From Erythrophleum ivorense (taxonomy: Eukaryota; Streptophyta; Magnoliopsida; Fabales; Fabaceae): DNA of 64,000 nucleotides. The position numbers were made by a program, and so were the translations under genes. A model generated the notes under the pieces. That model saw only the letters and a program-made list of their open reading frames with translations. It did not search any database and was not told the origin of the DNA. How positions within the stretch are numbered: position 1 is the stretch's first letter; every line of letters begins with the position of its first letter. The stretch is from positions 53,880,477-53,944,476 of the forward strand of contig JAIUCV010000003.1 of NCBI GenBank assembly GCA_026724425.1, given 5' to 3'. This document shows, in pieces, positions 58,129 through 64,000 of this stretch.

Positions 58129-61100
58129 CTATTCTTGGCATTGACCTGATATTCATGGCATGAAACACATATGTTGTGTTATTGTGACTTGTGTGCATGC
58201 TTGACTAGTTTATATGCCTTGATTGCATCTTGAATGAGTATGAGCTACTGAGATTCCCCGAATCTCACCCCCTTCCCTCTCCCATCTTAACATCCAGGTG
58301 GAGCTCAAGGAGAGTCAAGTACACCTCATAGAGCCTAGTGAGCATATTTAGGGAAATGTATAGTTTTGTGGTTCTTTTGTTGTAAAAGGTGCCAAAATGA
58401 ATATGCACCTCTTATTTTTGAATTGTAAATATGTGAGCACATGTAAATATATGTATAGATGATGTATGGATTGTTTAAAGAGCCAAAGTAATGAGAATGT
58501 GGAAAGTGGCCCTTTTGTGGCTTACATGTGTTAGTGTATTATGTTCCGTAGCATAGTGGTTTTGAAATGTATGATGTTTTGGATCACTTAGACATTTCAT
58601 ATATGCTAGGTTTGTACTTTCAAACTTGCCCAAAAGAGGCTAGAGCATGTGGGAGGTCATCTAGACCCGTTTTGAACCACATGGGGTGCCAAAATTGCCA
58701 ATTGGGTGAGGTCCATCAAAGTATGACTGGATGAGCTCTTCTTGGTATGAAATTGGGCAAGCCTCTAGAGTCCATTGAGAGCTTCTTGAGAAGCTAAAGT
58801 GGGTAATATTCGGAGGTCTAGAGAATATTCGGTGAATTGTTGAAATTAGGAAAATTTGATGGTTTGGTCATGGTACTGTACAAAAATTCGAAAATGAAAC
58901 CATGTCATCCATAGACCAAATGGTGTCCGATTGTCATGAAATTTTGTGAGCATAAACTAGATATTCACAGTGACCTATACCAACTGGAAGCACCTCAATT
59001 GGATGTCTGTAGAGAGAGAAACGACTTGCTGAAGTTCTGTATCAGCATCAGGGAGGCTTCAGACCTTCCTTACTGTTCCATCGGTTCTCGAGGTCCAAGA
59101 GCTCCTGAACTGATCTGGACTTATTTTTTTCCTTTAACATCTGTAGCTTTCCAAATTGGTATAGTTTTCCCAGATTGGATTTTTGTGGAATTAACTACGA
59201 ATTTTCAAAGTTCATGACAGTAAACTGCACCAGTATCAGGGACAGCCAGACTTCTGTGTCTTTTTCGCTGTCAATGATGGTCCAAACGCAGAGATCGTGG
59301 TTGGGAGTTATTTTTAATGTAAAGATAACATCCCAAGCTTTCCAGAGAGCTATGATTTGCTTGATTCCCATTTTTCTAGAATTAGTTATGATTTTCCAAA
59401 GTTGGAGCCAGAAATCTGACTTATGGGCTCATGTGAGAGATTGCAATTTCTTGGTTTTTGGCTTCATATCCGTGGTTTGTGAGTTGTTTGAGGCTATGTA
59501 CAAGCTGTATAAATGGTGTTTGAGTAGAGAATGTGAATGATGGGTTCACGAGACCCACGGGGCAAAATATGACCGGTTAAACCCCAACTTAACGTTATAA
59601 TATCCCACGGTTTCGGTCATTTTCCTGGAAAATCATATGGAATCAAGCCAAAGAGGGAGATAAACTGGAGATAAGTTATTATGGTGTTACAGGAACGACG
59701 CTAGAGTTGAGAAGAAGAGTCTTTTCTCTCTTGCATAACACTGCGGGTTGATAGGTTTAGCATAATTTAGGCCTTGGGTCATTTTTAAGGGTTTAGAAAT
59801 TTGGATCACCCAAAAGTATTGGGTAGGTTTGGCTAAATAGGCCTTTCTACTGTTGCCATAAACCCATAAACTTTGCCTTCCTCTAATTCTTTTGAAATCT
59901 TATTCAGCCTATTTATCTTTTCTAGAATAGGTTCTCTCCACTTGATGGGTTATATCCACCAGTTGGTTCTGGGTTGTGGGTTGAGTAAACCCCACCCCCA
60001 CTTTTTCCTCTTAACGGTGACCTCGTGTTATCTCTTCAATATCCCTCTTGAAACTTTATCCGTGGAGGCAATTTCAAGCTCCTTTGTTTTGATGGCTTTA
60101 AACAATCCATCACCCAGGCTCTGTGGTATAATTTCCAACTCAAGCCTTTCTTTTCTTTTCTTCCCTTCTTCAACTTCAATTACCTAATAATTTTGTCCTT
60201 CCTCAGCCTTTGATTTTGCCAAGTCTTTACTTAAAAATATGTGGAAGCTTTGATTGATGATCTTGGTTACATAGCTAAATATAATCCCTAGTATAATAAT
60301 TTTGCAATTGAACATTGAGGATAAAGCGGGGGTTAAACTGCCTATAAGTGTATAAGGAAAAAAAAAGTCAAAAATTGCAACCATTTATAGTTACTAACGG
60401 TTTCAAAATCACTAGGAGAACCACTAAAAAGGGAGATATTTCCAGTGGTTTTAAGAAATCACTGAAAGATGACCCCCGATAGTGCAAGTAGTGGAAGAAC
60501 AAAGAATAAATGGCAATCTAATGAATTTAATGGCACTTTGGGAGATTTAAGACAAATTAAGGGTATTAAGTAGGTTAGGTAGGAAAAGTGATGGTGCCAA
60601 GGTGGGAAGGATGTTGGAGAAAAAAAAAAGCAACATATATATTTTTTTGCTTCTAGTGGTTTCATGGAGAAGTGAATTACTTCTTTGAAATTTTCCCTTT
60701 GCAATACTTTGCGCACATGTCTTTGGTCAATAGGAACCAAGCACATCAGAATACCAGTAAGTGTTATAGGTTAGTTGTGAACATTAAGTGTCTTCAGTTC
60801 TTTTCAATTTTCTTATAGAAAATTTTTGCTTCATTCCTTAATTTTTTAAGATATCAATACTTGTACTCAAATTTATTTTACATTACTCAAGCAACTAATA
60901 CATTTGTATTTCAATGCATCAATCAAAACCCCAGTTAGCAAGGAAATAATGATGCTAGCCTTATGTGAAGGCCAACAAACATGGGATGATTGAATGATTT
61001 TAGAGGGAATTAGGATACTCAATTGTTTAGTCACCCGGTGAGCTATGTGCTCACCTTTGATTATTGTTTTTGTAGACTTTGTACCTATGTTTAGTTAATT

Positions 61101-62786
61101 AGGCTTATAAACTATGTGCTTATGTTTGTATTTAGCTTTGTTAAGGGGGTCTTTCCATTAATTATTTTTTTGAATGTTACCTATTCAAGTGTGTTTGCCT
61201 CTCTTTATATAAAATAATAAACTAATTTTGTGGTTCATATTAACTTCATTAGTAGCCTTGAGTTTGTCTTGCATACATGTTTTATTTTACTAATGTGACA
61301 AATCAATTTTTTTTCCTATGCTCACATTATTTCCTTTTAACCTTTTTATTAAGTTACACAATTTTTCACTAATGTTCTAATTTTCAATTTGATTTTCATC
61401 TTAAAGTTACATTTACTTTCTTGATAACTTAATATTTTTTTTAACTTTGTTTTCATTCAAATTTTGAATCTAATGAAGAATTAGGCTATGAAGTTAGATT
61501 CAAGACTGTATGTAATGGTACATGCTATTACTTAAGGAAGTAGACAGTAAAATTAAATTAACTAAAGAGTGAAAAAAAATCTAATAATTACCAAGTACTT
61601 AGCAAGGTTGGCCTTAAATACACTCCCAAATAAGGTGCCCATTAACCAAGTTAAGTAAGATTGGTAATCCTAGATCTTGGGTAAGCCAACACTTTAAAGA
61701 ATTTGCTACCATGAATGGAATAAGATGCTTTAGATTGGTTATGACTTGTGATTCATGAGGAAGTAGAGGGAAGTAGTGTTGAGTCTTGAGTCTTTTGTCT
61801 TTAGGTCTTAGGTCTTAACCTTCGCATTGCATCTTACATTTATATTTATCATTGCACCTTTGCTTTTTTCATTTATAATTAGGACAATCTAAGACACTAT
61901 TTGTATATACGTGCTTACTTGCTAACTATATTTGTAAATACTTGAAAAATAATATTGAATTGATAAAACATATAAAATGGCTAGAATATAAGTAATAACA
62001 ATGTTGTTGGAAACAATACTCTACTTGTCACTTTATTATATATTTCACTAGTGCACTTGTCAACTTATATATAAAATAGTTGCTTCAATTTTCCTCAATG
62101 CTTGTGCCTTGCTTGTGATGATTCATGCTTACTAGAGCTGATTCTTCCTTCTCTGTTCTTGCCGACATTGGATGGTTTAAAATTCTAGTTTGAGTTCATT
62201 TTTGGAAGAGGAAGTAAGGGATACAACTATAAAAGTTAGCCTTTAGCCACCTTAATATTTGTTCATCGATATAGTTGTGATTGAGCCAAGTACTCAAAAC
62301 TCAAACATAATTTTTTAGCTAATTTTTATATTATAATCCAACTCCAATCATTTAATCAATTAGTTAGGTAGTCAAGCCTATTCTTCTATTATGTTTACTT
62401 AATTCTTTAAGGCACATTGACAATTAAGTATTGCAAGCCATATTTAGGGTAAGCTAATTTTCTAATAGTTGAAATTTAATTAGATTTTTTTTTCAAACCG
62501 TATAACCCATTTTAAGTAGTAAGTCAATTTTTTTTCCATACAATTAGTTTGTAGCAAGAATAAGTTTACCTAGATTTATGTTTCTATGTTCATATAGAAT
62601 ATTTTTCCTTGCTTAGCCAATGAGTATCACAATACTATAAAAAAAAATCTAGAATTATTTTATTGAAGATGTATTACCATATACGCTTTAAATATTATTA
62701 TAAATAGTAGATTGTTAAGAGAAATTGATAAAAAGGTATTAGAAGAATGAACTAAACTCTTGTTACATATGTATACGTATTAAATA

Positions 62787-64000
62787 TGTAATGAACAGCG
62801 AAAACTATAAGAAACATCGTTTCGTTTCCGTAAAATGATGAAATGAGTTGTATAAAAGCAAGACCTTCAAAATGACCTAGAAATGGTCCGAAAAAATTTA
62901 GATAAAGTCTTAGGCTCCTAAAAGTAATAACCCTAGGCTCAGATAGAAAGAAAAACAGACGTAAGACGGTAAAATGAAATTGTTACAAAATTAGACAAAA
63001 TATAATGACATTTTCTTAAATAAGTGGACTTGTTGGAAAACACATAGGAGAGCTTTTTAAATGAAAGTTTTGTGTTGCCAGGGTTCTTAGGGGCCCTGAA
63101 AACTATGGGAAGCCCCGGGATTGGTAAAGACCCTTCGGTGTAATTTTTCTAACATCGATTGACTCGAACTTTGATCGATTCATTCGGGAAGGTTTTAGCT
63201 CTGATTTGAGTGATTTCAAGGGCATTTTATTAAATTGGGAACCTATTTGTTATGATGAAAAAGACGGTTCTAAAATGAAGAAGAAACAAAAATGCAAAGA
63301 ATGAAGGGTAAAATGGGAATTATTAGAATTCTTGAAGCTTTTTGACCTCTCTCCATTTCTCATGTTTCTTCTCCTTTATTTGGCTGACCTTCTTGCTACC
63401 CCTTGATAGAAAAATATTTTGCTCTTCTAGGCGCCCCAAGAGAAGAAAAAAAGGGAGAGAAAATTCAAGCCAAAGGTATGGAAATTTCTTGGTTTTCCAT
63501 GCTTCATCTTAGCTAATCTCTTTTTCCCTTTTTCCATCTTCTTCTCTATGATTTTTCTGAAGTTGTGAGGGCTATTTTAAAGGGAGAACAAAGGGGAAAT
63601 TTCGAAAATCAAGTAAGGAGGCCAAAGAAGGCAAAGAATAAGCAAAGAAAAGCAAAACAAGGTAAAACTTCTATTCTTTGGTAATTTCTTCCTCCCTTCC
63701 TTTTGCACGAATTTGGCCACCATGAGCCCAATTCTTAGGGGCTGTTTTTTATCCAATTCAAGGAGGGATTAGGGGTTTTAGGTGGCAAGGATTAAGAATG
63801 AACCAATAGAATCAAGAAAAGAGCATTGGGAAACAATATGGAACCATTAGGGATCTAAATGCTCCCTTGCAAATATGATTTTATATGAGTGTTTTTAGGC
63901 TTAATTGAATGTTAAAACATACTCCTAAGATCCTTAAGAGGCTCCCTAAAACAAAGAGAACTCCATGGAAGGCCAATGCACCCATAGTCTCGGCCTAAGA
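62787..64000 (+). repeat. Start of another 3.7-kb-type LTR, cut by the window end
   Basis: Begins TGTAATGAACAGCG at the point where the right arm stops. The sequence to about 63,260 matches the reverse complement of 33,640-34,122 (AGAAAGAAAAACAGA, TTTTTAAATGAAAGTTTTG, GGTTTTAGCTCTGATTTGAG), so it is the same LTR family in plus orientation. Whether it is solo or part of a full element lies outside the window. Confidence 0.8.

Larger units (their letters stand above)
56940..59691 (+). repeat. Solo LTR (2.75 kb) in the right arm
   Basis: Starts TGTAACAACCGAG and ends ATGGTGTTACA, with the perfect target duplication GGAAC (56,935-56,939 and 59,692-59,696). The empty site is seen inverted in the left arm near 36,625. 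Its first part is a diverged relative of the 39,599 LTR and carries the same phased TATAGCGA array (57,050-57,143) and a 31-bp array at 58,005-58,128. No internal genes, so it is a recombination product of a full element. Confidence 0.92.
56858..62786 (-). repeat. Right arm of an inverted duplication
   Basis: Reverse complement of 29,815-36,706. Total 5,929 bp; minus the solo LTR and one target copy (2,757 bp) it is about 3,172 bp, matching the left arm's 3,170 bp. Its outer end is interrupted by the LTR that starts at 62,787. Confidence 0.88.

Noticed and set aside
57990..58130. Possible CRISPR-like array of 31-bp spacing
   Set aside because: The units are contiguous variants of one another without unique spacers, inside a plant LTR; it is a tandem repeat.

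Overview
The window is nuclear DNA of a flowering plant, most likely a woody eudicot. It is AT-rich and has long stretches without genes. It holds one intact six-exon plant gene, many LTR retrotransposons in different states of decay, a plant L1-type LINE remnant, small foldback/MITE elements, and NB-ARC resistance-gene fragments. I see no rRNA, tRNA gene, CRISPR array or bacterial-type operon. I cannot name the species from the sequence alone.

The only gene I judge intact is on the minus strand, 19,703-25,037. It encodes beta-ureidopropionase (PYD3), the last enzyme of reductive pyrimidine catabolism. Its six exons all join in phase 0, have canonical splice sites, and give 417 aa with the Glu-Lys-Cys nitrilase triad. 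About 5-11 kb away on the low-coordinate side, in the same orientation, lies a decayed copy (8,582-14,782). It keeps exon 1, exon 3, exon 4 and exon 5 plus a 30-bp stub of exon 6. It carries a nonsense codon, frameshifts, broken splice sites, a 354-bp TIR insertion in exon 4, and a degenerate chromodomain Gypsy element where exon 2 should be. A still smaller third fragment (2,836-4,170) is cut off by a truncated Copia element (4,201-7,724).

Layout: 1-2,835 AT-rich DNA with a three-armed foldback; 2,836-4,170 PYD3 fragment A; 4,201-7,724 Copia remnant with a MITE in its LTR; 7,728-14,782 PYD3 pseudogene B with nested chromovirus; 14,859-15,238 hairpin and foldback; 15,600-18,005 LINE remnant (minus); 18,006-19,440 unassigned; 19,703-25,037 PYD3; 25,250-29,800 AT-rich, no gene recognised.

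From 29,815 to the window end the structure is a pair of inverted arms, about 3.17 kb each after insertions are subtracted (29,815-36,706 and 56,858-62,786). Each arm was later hit by its own solo LTR. Between the arms lies another solo LTR (36,930-50,836), itself split by a complete 10.2-kb Tekay-like Gypsy element (39,599-49,821) with both LTRs, tRNA-Met primer site, polypurine tract and a perfect 5-bp target duplication. Its gag-pol is one uninterrupted reading frame in length but has 11 premature stops. Two decayed NB-ARC fragments sit at 54.0-56.05 kb. At 62,787 another LTR of the same group begins and runs off the window.

The best leads are an array in the Tekay-like LTRs of palindromic TATAGCGA cores spaced 22-21-22-21 bp, conserved in a diverged solo LTR; the inverted duplication; and the layered history of the PYD3 duplicates. 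I found no convincing undescribed functional protein system.
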